From assembly GCA_946122785.1 (NCBI GenBank), contig CAMGYJ010000008.1, forward strand, positions 3,125,742 through 3,189,741: a DNA stretch of 64,000 nt. Direction: 5' to 3'. The position numbers and the translations under genes are program-made. The first letter of the stretch is position 1. Each line of letters begins with the position of its first letter. The notes under the pieces were generated by a model. The model saw nothing but the letters and a program-made list of their open reading frames with translations. It had not been told where the DNA came from and ran no database searches. Below, in pieces: positions 1 through 13,271 of this stretch. Source of the DNA: Linum tenue (Eukaryota > Streptophyta > Magnoliopsida > Malpighiales > Linaceae).

Positions 1-176
1 GATGGAGAGACGTTCTTACAAAAAGAAATGATGAACGAGTTCCATGTGCAAGTACAATTTATTTTGGGGGAACGGGTAAAAAGGGAAACTTGGAAACTAA
101 GCCACCAAATTATTAAACCTAATTATTTGCTTCAGGATACAGGAAAGGAAAGCCTGCAATTTGATGAGTGTTTCCC

Positions 177-302
177 AAGCTTCCACCATCATTTGATGAT
201 AATTATATTCTTGGGGGAGAAAGGTACTCTAAACCCACCTGGAAATTTTCTAATGACGATGTTCGAGAACAGATCCAAACCAATTCACCAACCAGATCCT
301 AG
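177..302 (+). other. possible coding exon of a neighbouring gene (unrecognised)
   Basis: One plus-strand frame across this stretch reads as protein-like residues (…DDNYILGGERYSKPTWKF…) and ends at a TAG at 300-302. Directly across that stop lies AG followed by GTACGT, close to a splice donor. A different frame is open from 28 to 342. Splice-like sites (TTCAG near 135, AGGTACG near 302) suggest an exon, but the frames disagree and I recognise no family. It may be the end of a convergent gene entering from the left, or chance. After it come a poly(A) run (about 352-371) and plain 3' flank of the phosphorylase gene to 591. Confidence 0.2.
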
Positions 303-591
303 GTACGTATTGAAATCCATATCAAAGAGCCATATTCTTTAGCAAACATAAAAAAGAAAAAAAAAAAAAAATTTGACGCATTACATATCGTATTTGCCTG
401 CCTAGATAATATTGATCAGAGAGCAGAGCCTTTTCGTGTTCGCCCCCTTGTACACAGCGGCGACTACCTAACTTATTTCTTACGAGAATGGCCTAACTAA
501 CTCAAGCTCAACTTACCATGCCTGTCATTTGCCGCCTTTATTCTTGACCTGATCTAATCACTGCTGCAGCTGGGATTTAGCTAGCTGGCTA

Positions 592-3500
592 CTATACACG
601 AACGGGCTGAATGTTCCAAATGTCTCTGGCGTACTCGTGGATTGTCCTGTCGCTGCTGAACTTGTACGAGCCAACAGTGTTCATGATCGACATTCTCGTC
701 CATCTCTGACAAACCATCAAACATAGACAGATTCAAGAATGTTAAGGGAATGTGATTGGATTATGGAACGCTAGCTCGTACTCTGTGTGTGTATATAATC
801 TGTAGCTTTAAACAAAACATCACCTGTTGGTCTCGATACGATTTGTCAACCTCGTCCTGGCACTCGATGTAGCTCGGGAAATCCTTGCCGACAAGGAAAT
901 AATCACCGCGGCCATAGCCTTCATTGCCTTCTAATGATCCAAGCAATTCGTCGTAACTGTTACCGCCAAACACACCACTCCTCACGAACTCCTTCACTTC
1001 TTCAAACCGTGGGTCAGCAATGAACTAGAAACATTCACCAGCCATAGTTAGCACTGCAATCATTATGCTGAAATCGACTCTGCTGGATAATGTTGCATTT
1101 GAATGTAATGGTAACAATAGGCAGGAAAAAAGTACCTTCCCCTCAGCTCTTTCTTTCCTCAACCCAGCAATCTCGTCGGCTCGAGCACCAAACAGGAAGA
1201 AGTTTTCTTCACCAACCTCTTCCCTTATTTCGACATTAGCCCCATCTAAGGTTCCTATTTGTACACAGCCGTTCATTGCAAACTTCATGTTGCTGGTTCC
1301 GCTTGCTTCCATGCCAGCAGTACTGCAAAAATGTAGGAGAAGAAACTCAGAGAAAGCAAATCTCATTGTGTTCATCTCAACCAATCATTTTTAATGTTTT
1401 TTTCCGGGGTAAATATTTTGGTGGTTGATTGATTTCATGGATCAGAAAGAAGAAAAAAATGAAGCGCACACAATCATAACTCGGAAATCTCAGGCTGGTT
1501 TCCAAATCTAGAACTCGTAATTCCTAAATTCATTATACTAGATATCGTGGCCACTCACTTTTGTAATGTCCCGTCCTCACATGAACGGACCAGTAAGCAT
1601 ATAATATTGTTCTAGTTTTTGGCTAAGCCAACCAAAGATCAAGTATATGTAATATGATGAGTGGGAGAGAGCGCTATTGATACTACAATTTCAGTTTAAA
1701 CAGCCATAGACTTCAACTAGCTAAACGCCATGCATATATCACCTACAAATAAATGCACAGAGCTTACTGCCTTCCCTTGTGTACCAGCCATGTCTCAGCG
1801 GAACCCAGTAATTAGTAAAACACTCAAAAGGAAAATTTCGCCAAGTACAGATGAGAGTTACCAAATTTCAAGTTCAATTAGTGGAATAAGGTTAGATATT
1901 AATCTGGTGTGTCGAGCATTTTCAATGCAGGTGGCATGTACATTTAAACTTCTCTGGTATTTTGAGCATGTTCTTAATGTCTGGATGAACAAATAATTGG
2001 ATCGAGAGGAATAGTCGAGGAAAGCACATTTGCAGTACCTGATATGTTGAGAGAGCTCACTTGCTGGAATAAGCAATTCAGCTACACTGACGTTGTAATC
2101 TGGGACAAAAATCACCTGGTACATAAGACAAACAAAACCAAGCACATAAATTATCTGATGATGATCAAGTGAAACTCCTATCAGAGTTAAATATGCCAAG
2201 AAACCATGCAAAGGGTCCTTGTTGTTTAATATGCATACACATATAATCAGGTCCCGTATCCCGCTGTCTACATGGAAGGATATGTAGAATGAGACACCTA
2301 CGCCACTATAGGTTTGTAATCAGATAAAGAAAGAGAAATTTGGAAACCAAAATTATCTCTTGCATCACATTCCCAATGATCCTTGCACGATTTTTTCTTA
2401 ATCACACATCAGCAATGTTACAGATTCTTGGAAGCATGCATACCTTCAGTAAGTCACCTATCTCTGGGTCATGATTAACAGTGATACCAACATCTGTGAT
2501 GAACTTCACTATTCTCTTGGCTTGCACATAAGTAGCAAATGCTTTCCCCCCAAATATACAAACTCGTGGAACATACATGTTTTTCCTTTCTTCTGCACTA
2601 CTTTCTTTCATTTTCTTGTAGCGGTAGACAATGCCTAATATATTAAGCAACTGGCGCTTGTACTCATGGATACGCTTCACCTGGAGATGGGATAAGAATG
2701 AGAATACAGTGACTTCGAATGGCAGTAATGGTTTTGTAATGTGCTAGGGGAATTGCAAACTGAGGCGAAAAGGTGTTATTATGTCCACTATGACACTAGT
2801 CCATGCTGGTTTTGAAGAGTCAGGTTGTTATGCATAGTTTTCCAGTTAGAAGCATCAGTTAACATAGGCTAGGATGAGCAATGAGCTGTCAGTGCAAATA
2901 TTAAAAAGGTAATCCATGAAACAAGTAGAACCACATCATCAAAATTCCTCTGCTGATTTCTGCCTTCTATTGCACTCCTCTCTCCTAGATTTCATTCAGA
3001 ATTTGTCCCACATTCTAGGGACTAATTCAAATCGGTTTATTTGTTTTCTTATATAGATGAGCTTAGCCCCTAGGTCGAAGCTAGCACGGTGATATGCTTT
3101 GCATCCACGTGGGATCATCACTAAACCAGACCAGTGGGATTATCTAATCCAGCAAGTTACCTAACCAAGCTATGACCTGATTATCTAATTCAATCCAGCA
3201 AGTTCACCTCAATCCTTGCCAAGTCTGCTGAATTGTACAAGCCTGTTTTGTACTGTTGTTCAACTGAAGAAAATTACCTGGATATCAAACAATGCATCGG
3301 GGCTCACAGTATACCCTGTTTTTTCTTTGAGGAATGAGACAACCTTCATCTTGTTTTCCCTTTTTGCTGACCTCCACTGGTTTTGGAGACCCTTGTTATC
3401 TGCAAACTACATTCAAATTATAGATTAGCTGTCAGCATTAGTCTAGATATACAACTGACTTGACTACTTGAGATCTATAACTAGCCAACAACCATATAGG

Positions 3501-6500
3501 AAAACTCGATACATCCAAAATCCCACTTACATTTTGAATTTCGATGTAAAAAGCATTTAGAATTGCTTCTCTTATAAAAAAACATAGGGAGGTAGCTCAT
3601 TCCTGAGATTTGAATACTTGATCACTTGTAATGAAGAAGACAAATTGAACGAACATGCAAGAAAAGACCAACATAAGATCTTAATACATAGCCACTGAGT
3701 TAAAGTGTTACACAGAGCAACTCTTCTCCAGGAACTCATATCGTGGGTCTACACAACATGAAATACTTTCAATAGGAGAGTTCTTGGTCACAAGCTATAT
3801 TAGTTGCAATAGATAAATCCTCCGAAAATTTTCAATGAGACTCTTTGGCTTCAAAGTTTAAAACTAGTATGGGTCAGATGCTTCATCTCCACTACATCTA
3901 ATGGGGCAACATGAGGTATTCAAGCATTAAGAGAACTTGTGATATTGCTAAATCAACTATACTGAGCGTGCAGGATCTGTGAAATTCAAAATTTTGGAAG
4001 ATATATTACCTTTCTTAATTCTCCCAGTCTTTCTGTGTTCAACACCCAATCTTCAGAGCCAGTCCACTCAGTAATTATTTTGCTCAAAGCAGGATTACAG
4101 AAACGGATCCATCTTCTTGGTGTAACCCCATTGGTCTTATTTTGGAATTTCTTGGGCCACAACTGCAATAGCATTCAATGTTAAAGATAAAAGCATTCGC
4201 AATAATTTGAAAGCAAACCAAAGAAGATGTCAACAGATATAAATCATCTCAAGGAATTATATGATAATCCAGAAAGGTCGACAACACCTTGTAAAAAGAA
4301 TTGAAGACTTCATCCTTCACTATCTCACTGTGTATTTCAGCAACTCCATTTACTGCATGACCACCAACAACGCAGAGGTTAGCCATGCGGACCATTTTCG
4401 GAGGTTTCGGTGGTGGTTCTGCCATGACCTTTTCCTCCTCAGTGCTTTCATCCTCCGATTCATCTTTCTCTTCAGCTGATTCAGATTCTTCAGAAGACTC
4501 TTCCCGTTCTTGAAGGGAAATAGCAACAGAGATCTCTCGAGGTTTAACTATTAAATGAGCAAATTGTTCAGGCAGATCAACATTTTCCAGTACTCTCATT
4601 TCTTTCAGTTTCTTCTCCAGCATTTCTGTATCTTCTTTACCATACTCGGACACAATCTCATTTATAAGCTGTAGGATAAAAACGGACCAAGATTCGACAT
4701 AAGATACATGATCCATAAGAAATAAAATTTAATCATGGATGTAACTAGTGTTACCTGCTCATCAATGGTTTCTATGATCTCAACATGTCGAGGTAGTAGT
4801 TTCTGCATTAGATCTAAACTCCACTTCTCCAAAGCTTCAGGTAGAACAGTATGGTTTGTGTACGCCACTGTCCTGGTGCATCAAGTGGTGAATATAACCT
4901 TGCAAGCTACTAGATGATGAGCTACAACAGGAGAATGAAAAAAACTGCGCAAAACAGCATGCATATGAAGAAAAGAAGAGAAATCATAATTTGTGGGAAA
5001 ACATAATAAAAAAGCGGTCAACCAATTATGAAAAAGCTCATATTTACGATTAATAACCTGTTTAGAGTTTGAGAAGTTCCAAAGTACTCTAGAAACAACG
5101 TCTAAACTCAGTTTAAGCATGTTCTTCGACTTCCCCAAACCAATTCCTAAAGAACTGAAAAACCTGCCAGCAGTCCCATACTCTCATAGCATGTAAATTC
5201 CCAAGACACAAAGTACGAAAGGTAGGGAGCTATCCCTATTAGAATACCTCTTGGTGATGGTCCATGCAGCATTCCAGCTTAAACCTTTCAAGTCCATCAA
5301 AATTCTCATCAGCTCAGGGATGCAGAGTGTGGGATGAGTATCATTCATCTGAACTGCAACTTTCTCAGCAAATTGTCCCCAGTTAATATTAGAGCCTGAT
5401 CTTCTTTCAAATCGTGCAATGATATCTTGGAGTGAAGCTGAACACAATGTATATTGTTGTTTCAGTCGAAGGACCTTGCCTTCCTCTGTATCATCTCCAG
5501 GGTAGAGGACATAGCAAATCTGCAATTGACAGAAAGCATAATGAAACAACATTGCATTCTTATAAAGTCGCAATTCATTTGCACTCAAGTGACCATCAAA
5601 ACTATAACATAAGTAATTATATGAATAATCAAAGGTGAAGAATAAAATAGAGATGAAACTATATGTTTCAGAAAGCTTGGATAAGGAATTGAAGACTAAA
5701 GCTAATAGAAACTATAATATAAGTTCACATAAATAATCAGAGGTACTTAGGTACACAGATAAGAGATAGAAGGCTCTATATCTTTTAGAAAGCTTGGACA
5801 AGGAGTATGAGAATGAAGCTAACAGATAAAATAATCTAGTTTAAAAACTAATTGCTAAGGGGGTAAAAAACAAATCTTGATTGCATGTTGCAACAATGCA
5901 GCATAAATGACATAACTGGCTTGACATGTATGTTTTTAGTGAACATCGGAGTTATGATACCAAAGTGAATATTAACAACTAAACACCTTCTCAGCATTTG
6001 CTAGGGCCTCATATGCTTGCATGTGTTCTCCAGCATTGAAAGCAGACAAATCAAAATCATTTGCTGGAGCTTTAGTTGACCAAAGTCGTAAGTTATTTGT
6101 GGTTTTTGTCTTATATCCTGGAATCGGGACATCATGGGCAACAGCTGTTACATCTTCTCCGCCAATCCAGTGTCTTTTCCCATCTGCATCACAAACAACC
6201 TTGCCATAGAACTTCACAGGATATGAGACATCGTTCCTGACTATTTCCCAAGGACTGCCCATCTGAACAGAGGATGTCAACAAATCATCAGAAGTGATGA
6301 CCCAAAGTTCATGCAATCAAGTTGAGGCAAAGGCCATGAAGAAGTAAACACACCTCAAGCCAATTCTCAGCTACTTCTTCTTGACCATCTTTTGTGATAA
6401 GCTGTTTAAACAAGCCATACTTGTACCTCAATCCATAGCCCCATGCAGGGTAGTCTAAAGTTGCCATAGAGTCCAAAAAGCAGGATGCAAGTCGCCCAAG

Positions 6501-8079
6501 ACCTCCGTTACCAAGTGCAGCGTCAGGCTCCTAAAGGGTGGTCAAACAGCATGGTTAAAGGATAACTGATTACAAAGTGGGCTAGAGATTTCAAAGTGAC
6601 TTGATCATTATTTTTCAAGCCAAGCATATCAACAGATGAACTTACAGACAGATATACTAATGACTCCTGATGCTTGGACTGTAAGGAGAAAAGGTGGATA
6701 ACCTTGAAATTTTAACGGTGCTTGATGAACCTTGTGCTAAAAGGAGAAGGAAAGTAGAAGCAGAAACAAAGAGAGCCATATGGCATTTCGGTTAAACTAA
6801 CAACCATTGAATCGCACAACTGCACGGACCTTCTGAAAGCCTATCAATCTACTTGGGGAAGCAGTTTAGGTTTTCTGGCATTGAATCCACAGCCATCTTT
6901 TGTCATTATGTTTTCAAGATCCAGATACCACTAGTTGCCTACAAAGTTAACAAAGACCATGCCTTTCAACATTGAAAAGTCATCAACAGTGCTCCAACTT
7001 GTTCAGGAGAATCATAAGAACCACACCTGGGAAGCTACATTTTCTAGGTTGTGTCCAAGCTTGGTCAGAGCCTCTGCATAAGCACCAGTAAGCTCTAAAT
7101 TACCAATTGCATTCAACAGCGCTCTACCCTACAAAACAAAGAACATCATGAAACACAGATGAGTTAAGAGAATCTCAAGGAATGGATTGATGATTTCTTG
7201 TAGGCTCCACAACAGGGCATACCTGCAAAAATTCCATGGACAGATAGTAAGCCTGCTTTACATCCAGACTATCATAGCGCTCATACGTCGCATTCCAGTT
7301 GCTAATGAGAGCATCACGAACACTTTGTGATGTTGCCAAGAAAGCTTTTGGAAGATCAAGTTGCCCAGGGGAAAACGATGGCGAGAATTCCGCATGGTAT
7401 TTGATACTCGATGCGATGGATGAAGCATCCGGTGCAAGTGCTGGCCAATTTGTGGAGGATTCTAAAAACACACACACACACAAAAGTTGTAACAACTGAA
7501 ATCAGTATCCAAGCATTCCACCTCCAATCTATTATGCCAACAACTCAATCACATCTGTTTCCAAGCTGATTATGTACGGGGACCATCGTGCATATATCAT
7601 CCATTAGATGATTATAAACGTGAGGTTTCGTCCTTGTTCAATGCCGCCATGGTAGAATTAGCGCTGTTAGCTATAATCTACCACATCAGAAAGCAGGCCA
7701 ACGCGAAGAGAAACCCAACTTCAACCACATTATGATCGCAACGCTTTGTTATGACTCATTAAAGTACAAAAAATCAATCCAATAAAACAGTCCAGACGAA
7801 CGGCCATGAAATCGTGCAATTACTTAACTGAAAATGCCAGAAATGAGTAAGAGTTGCTTCAACAATCAGAGATTGATCACCTTCTTGGACGGCCGTCGGG
7901 TGGTTCGCCGAGACGTTGGTGACGGAGAAGGACCTGTTGCGGAACGGGCGAGAGTTGAAGGTGCGAATGAAGAAGAAATTGGATCTCGGCCTCAAACTGA
8001 CGCTACCTGAGCCAAAATCGATGAAACTAGAGACCAGACAAGGATGTGCGGGTGCATTTGTGGTGGTCGGCGTCGCCAT
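592..8079 (-). CDS. PHS1: plastidial alpha-1,4-glucan phosphorylase (starch phosphorylase, L/PHO1 type)
   Basis: Enzyme that reversibly transfers glucosyl units between alpha-1,4-glucan ends and glucose-1-phosphate, in the plastid stroma. Fifteen exons, read 5'-3' on the minus strand: 8079-7881, 7461-7223, 7128-7027, 6530-6354, 6262-5987, 5519-5248, 4872-4755, 4668-4288, 4162-4010, 3406-3278, 2680-2444, 2115-2039, 1322-1136, 1024-824, 705-592. Every junction keeps frame with GT-AG, giving 953 residues, close to the usual 950-970. Residues 1 to about 60 are Ser/Arg-rich and look like a transit peptide. The pyridoxal-phosphate site EASGTSNMK places the cofactor lysine near residue 800. An acidic Glu/Ser-rich insert (about residues 504-545) followed by a Pro/Lys run separates the N- and C-terminal halves. 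Such an insert marks plastidial L isozymes and is absent from cytosolic PHS2. The acceptor of intron 1 is preceded by a TG microsatellite. No break seen. Confidence 0.95.
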
Positions 8080-8973
8080 TTTCGCTCCCGTCTCCTAGAT
8101 TCCGCACTCCCTCCAGTCCAGATCACGAGTGAAACCAAGCAAATGGTGTTTCAGAGGTTTAGTGATCAAGTGTGCATGGAGTGAAGTGAGCGCATTATTC
8201 AAACTGGGTTTTGTTTGTTTGTTTGTTTCTTTAAAAGGGAAAGAAAAAAAAATATCTCCACCGAAAAAGGAGAGAAAGCCGCTTAAGTGCTTAACCGAAA
8301 GCACGTTTTAATCTCTGATTTTTGTTTAGTTCAGTCAACATTCCACATCCACAAGGACCACACAACCATCCCCCTCCATGGATTAGCAGTTAACTATGCA
8401 TAATCTGTACTATCATTATTTACAAAAATCTTTTAATATGTCCTCTAGAATTTTTAATGGGTTATATATTATTTTTGTTTTAAGTTTTAATTAAAAAAAA
8501 TTTGCACAAATAAATCATATTATTGTACTATTCAAAATTATATCCACAGCTTCAGGGAGGGGGTTTTAACCGCTTTGTTGTGCTGCATTGCTAAGCACTT
8601 TTGTACTCTCTTTTCTCCTTTTTTTTATACCTCTTACGTATTTCGTTGGTAATGATATTTCACCATTTAAAAAAAATCTCACACTATTTGAGATTAAAAT
8701 TCTTAGCATCTATATTTTTATAGAATTTCAACAATTTAAAAGTAAGGATATAATTGACTGAATTTGTAACAAATCGAACGAAATTAATGCAATCAGGTCA
8801 AACCATTAGGTAAACTTTTTTTCCAAATTAGCATAATCTAACATTTATTTTTCCTTTCCGTCTATCAACAATATCTCGTTCTCTCTCACTGCCATAGGCG
8901 ATCATTATCTACCCAAATCAGTAATCAATACTGATTCACCACTTCCGAACAACCATGACCATCGACCCATGCG
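8080..8973 (-). promoter_or_regulatory. upstream region of the starch phosphorylase gene
   Basis: Sequence between the PHS1 start codon and the first upstream transposon, so it must hold the leader and core promoter. It is AT-rich with several homopolymer runs. I could not fix a TATA box or start site, and no gene is visible. The short frames here are low-complexity shadows. Confidence 0.4.
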
Positions 8974-9729
8974 TAGGGGTGTACATGAGTCGGGTGGTCC
9001 GGGTTTAGTCATTTTAATCACCCGACCCATGCACTACGGTTTGGAAAATATTAAACCCAAACCCACCCAAAAAAAATTAAACCCTACGGTTTGTTTCTAA
9101 TTAGGTTGGGTTGGGTTGACGATATTGCCCAACCCAACACAGAATATGTAATTATTTGACACCATAAAAATATTTTATAACTAATTAAAATTTCAAACGA
9201 ATAAACCGAGGTGAAAGGTATCAAAGTTCACAAATGTTGTTTAAATTTTAATAAAATGTGATTTACTTCAACATATGTCTAGTTTTTTCACGATATTTGT
9301 TGAAATAGGCTAAAAAAGTTATAAACGAACGCATCCATAACATATTATTCTATTAAAATTGTACACAAGAAAAATGATTGCGTGAATCGTAGCTATATCA
9401 AACTTATGTCTAAACTTTAAGTCGATGAATGCATAAGATTAGGGAGACCATGAGAGAAAAACATAGCGAAATATCTTAATTTTCTCATAAGTATGACTAT
9501 ATACAACATAAATATTTTTTGGATACGAACTCATGCCAATAGGTGGACACGGGTTGGGTCGGGTTCTACGGGTTGTGTAATCCAAAATCCAAACCCAACC
9601 CAAAAGAGGCGGGTTTTACAAAAGAAAATCTCGACCCAACCCAATATCTTTATTTTAACGATAAAATACGGATGGGTTGGGTCGGATTGGACGGGTGGGT
9701 CGGTTTACGGGTGTGTTTGTTCACCCCTA
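8974..9729. mobile_element. hAT-type non-autonomous element, 756 bp
   Basis: The ends are inverted: TAGGGGTGTACA on the left and the complement ending CACCCCTA on the right. Both ends carry the GGGT/ACCC-rich subterminal words common in plant hAT elements. The 8-bp flanks are CCCATGCG and CCCATGAC, six of eight matching, as expected for an aged hAT target duplication. No transposase is encoded. Confidence 0.6.
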
Positions 9730-10650
9730 CCCATGACCACCATCAATAAGTAGCGATAACAATGGTGTCAGGCGGAACGGGTACATCAATACACATGCAC
9801 GTCCCAATAAGCGTTGGTCAAGTAGGGTAATACACGCGCAGGTACGGGGGCCTGTCGACACATTCTTATAAGTTATTTAAAAAAAACGCTGATATTTAAC
9901 TATTTTACGATAAAATATAGAGATAATTTTTCATAAATTAATTATAAATATAGTAGAAGAAATAATTGAGTCTAAATAATTGAAAGATGGAGTCTAAAAA
10001 TTCATTTATGTTGAAAATATGATTATAAAAAGATCAAAAAGAGAGAAATACATGTAGGTATTGATGCAAATTATGATAGAACGGTTCGAGATTGGGTGGG
10101 GAGGGGACGGGTTGAAAGTAATAGCCTTACCCTATCATATGCTACTACGAGTCGGGTAATACTCCAAAACAGGTCGGGACAGATCGAATCGCCCCGATCA
10201 TGTTAGAAATGTCATCACTGCCAACAACTGCCAATACTTCTATTTCTCCTGCTCATCACAATAGCGAAAGGTGGTGTTAGAAGATCGACTATAACAACTC
10301 TCATGAGTGATCATTAATCATCATGTCCACGAGAGATGCTCTACTAATTTTACACCCAATGCAAAACAATCGGAAAAGAAAAGAAATGCTTATGGGAGTT
10401 GAAAAAAATAGCTTGGGAGTATGTGTTATAATTTTGATTACATTTTTGTAGACTTTATACATTTCCTCGAGAAATTGTCATATTAAGTATTGCATATTTG
10501 AGTATTTTTTTTTCCAGAATTTTCCTTGTTAATACTACCCCTTGCTTAAGTCTTAATTTTAAGTTTTTTACATGATACTTAAAAAGTGCAAGTTGTAAGC
10601 CGAAAAAAGAATTGTGAACGAAATCGACACAAAGCTACAAACACTTTGTG
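9730..10650. other. intergenic, no gene seen
   Basis: AT-rich DNA with two short GGGT/GGGA-rich patches (about 9760-9860 and 10080-10195) that resemble worn hAT-like ends, but I could not pair them with inverted repeats or target duplications. No coding sequence is supported. Confidence 0.4.
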
Positions 10651-12600
10651 ATTGGGAGGAAGATATAGATTGATTTCTGCTTTTGGTTTTGTAAAGAAGT
10701 TTGACTTCCTGGTAACACCTAAATTGGTTTTATTTGTCCTTCATATTTAGGTTTGATTCGTGCTAATTTATGTGCATAATTGTTTGACTAGCATTGATTG
10801 TATTCTTATTTCGTTCCTATTTGATTATGATGTGATTTTATAGTTTTTTAGACAATACATGCGCATTAGGTGCGAAAAATGACACAAGTGTAGCAAAAGG
10901 GTCAGAAGACTAATGATCACGCCCTCGAGAAGGAGATCACGGCCGCGAACACAGACTGCAAACTCAAAGCGAATATCATGGTCTGAGAGCCCAAGATCGC
11001 GTCCGTGAATCTGGAGGCTTTGGGCGCGAACTTCGTGAAGAAGCCAGCCGAGGAGAAACAGAGAGTTTTCCCAATCTGATCACGATTCACGGCCACACGG
11101 ATTGCGGCCGCGACTCATGGATCTCGATCGCGAAGTCAGCCTGCGAACCCCTCGCGTTTGAAGGCCAAAACGACGACGTCAGCAGATCGCGATCGCGATC
11201 TTTACCCTGTCTGGTTGTGAACTTGTCTGTCCTCTGAAGACTATAAATAGAAGACTCCATTCCCCCATTTGAGAGAGCTGATTTTGAGAGAGAAATTCCT
11301 GGTTAGAGTTAGAGAAGAGAGAGAAGCTGAAGGAAGGAGGAGGAGTTAGAAGAGAGGAGCCTGTTAGTGTTGTGGTATATGATCCACGATTGAACCTCTC
11401 CCAACAACTCGAGTTATTGGGATCAACTGGTTCTTGACATGGTATCAGAGCCTTCTGTGACCGAGAGGTCTTGTGTTCGATTCCCGGTGACCCCAATTTG
11501 TTAAGCACATGGTATTCTTGTCTTCAGACCTGTGCAAACTTCAAGCCCTTGTGAGTGGCTTTCGTTTGAGGGGGCGTGTTAGTGTTGTGTTATATGATCC
11601 ACGATTGAACCTCTCCCAACAACTCGAGTTATTGGGATCAATTGGTTCTTGACAGAGCCTACATCAAGTTTTCCCTCAATTTCTTCTATGTATCTTCTTC
11701 CCTCCTTTATGGAGTAGTCCTCTAAAAAACTAGGAGTTCTAAACTCCAAACCCTAGTTTAGGGTTACTATGTAATGAATGGATATTTTAGAGTTTTAATG
11801 AATGAATGTGTTTATCTAGTTGATTTCATTGTTTCTTTAGTTTTGATTGTTTTTGGGTAAGTCACCCTAATCTTCTTTACTAGCATACTTGAGATTCTAC
11901 ATTGAGTATGAAGTTTTAGGGTTAGACGGGTATGCGCCATCAAGCAAATTAAGGTTAGATGTATGAATAGGATCTTATGGTGGACGAGGCGACCGTACCC
12001 TTGCCATAGGAATGTCTTCCTAGATAGAACTCGAGATAAAACCTCAGTGTGGACGGTGGGTAGTACCTATTGAAATGAGTTATGTTCTTAATGCCACAGA
12101 TACGATAGCCTAGATCGAGGTGACTGACATGGGTTTAGGGGAGGCGTACTCGTAGGCATGTGGATAGCCATGAAAGCCGATGGAAAAGAGCTCTCTCACC
12201 ACATTCAACAAACCCTACTTATCTAGACATTGCATAGTAGATCTAGGCTAGGTGAGGGATATTTCCTCGAAGTACCTGCTTTTATCCTTATTTACTCTCT
12301 CCACTAGTTATTTCGTTTGAATCCTCCAACACAAACTCTTAAACCGATCGGCTAGACAACAACAACGTGGGAAGTAGGCTAGGGTACTGGGATTTGAGTG
12401 AATACGACCTTGATTGCAACTATATGACAAGGCCATTTTAGGTTAAACTTAGCCTAGAATGAGGTAGTTATTGACACGACCATTGACAATAATCAGCACG
12501 GAATGAATCGATCAATTCCACCTAAAGGAATTCAACTTGAAGTTAGTTCAATTAATAAGAGAACCTCTAGGAAACTCAGTTTACAAAAAAAAAAAAAAAA
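10651..12600 (+). mobile_element. LTR-like retrotransposon remnant (uncertain limits)
   Basis: Composition changes here to a GC-rich block with repeated GATCGC/GCGGCCGC-like words (10910-11220). A TATA box, CTATAAATAG, follows near 11241, then a purine-rich leader and a long non-coding tract ending in a run of A's at about 12584-12600. This layout resembles the promoter-bearing LTR of a Ty3-type element. I found no second LTR, primer site or polyprotein, so a solo LTR or other non-coding repeat is equally possible. A TRIM is nested inside it. Confidence 0.35.
11362..11654 (+). mobile_element. TRIM (terminal-repeat retrotransposon in miniature), 293 bp
   Basis: Two 78-bp LTRs (11362-11439 and 11577-11654), each starting TGTTAG and ending TTGACA, differ at two positions. 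The primer-binding site TGGTATCAGAGCC, complementary to the initiator-Met tRNA 3' end, abuts the left LTR. A polypurine tract, GAGGGGGCG, precedes the right LTR. The 5-bp target duplication GAGCC is perfect on both sides. The 137-bp interior codes for nothing, so it depends on a partner for movement. Confidence 0.92.
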
Positions 12601-12918
12601 CCCCTCCCTATCTTCTTCTTCCTAATGATTTTTGTGTTATACCTACGTGCACTCTTTAAAAGCTCCTTTGTTTTGCAGTTGCAGCCTGCAGGTGATTCGG
12701 AAGGCGGTAAATTCGTTATTACTGCTGCTCAAAGGGTCTACTAACAACCGACAGTTGGTGAGGTGGGCTAAGTAATCATCTTGGGCCGAGATGTAATGTT
12801 GAGCCCACCTACGTCTTAGTCAACGAAACTTAATCGGCAAGATCAGTTGATGGTTATTTCTCCTCCTCCTCAAATGTTATCGATGTTCTGTTCATATTTC
12901 CCCGACTTTCATATCATC

Positions 12919-12934
12919 GTAGTTTTTCAAATAA
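12919..12934 (+). repeat. left target-site duplication of the LINE
   Basis: GTAGTTTTTCAAATAA occurs here and again at 20525-20540, directly after the LINE poly(A) tail. The perfect 16-bp direct repeat fixes both ends of the insertion. Confidence 0.93.
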
Positions 12935-13271
12935 TGCTGAGGAGCGCTCTCACCTCTCTCCTCGGCGTCTGGCTGCATGCTGTCATCCAATTGGGTAGAT
13001 CGGCCGGCGACATTCTTTTCCATTGCCTGGTGGCTTTGTTCACTTCAACCCTCGACCACAACGAGAAGCAGGGGCTAGGGGGGGTGACTCTCTCAAAGAC
13101 CTCGGCGGAGTTCGCGGTGGCGCTACCCGGCCGAAGACGGCCGCAGGAAGCTATTTTCGTCGAACAGGGGAAGCGAAAAAGAAAGACAAACCCAGATCGC
13201 CCCCCCGTTCAAGAATCCACCCCAATCAAGCGAGTGCGTCAATCAAGACGGAGACTGTGGCGATTTTATCT

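Noticed and set aside
11440..11452. tRNA-like sequence TGGTATCAGAGCC
   Set aside because: It is the 13-base primer-binding site of a TRIM, not part of a tRNA gene; no cloverleaf surrounds it.
11179..11508. 109-codon minus frame
   Set aside because: Runs through the TRIM and its LTR; a shadow of non-coding repeat.
12847..12934. Start of the 1,177-codon frame as the LINE ORF1 start
   Set aside because: It lies outside the element, before the left 16-bp target duplication; the frame is open there by chance.
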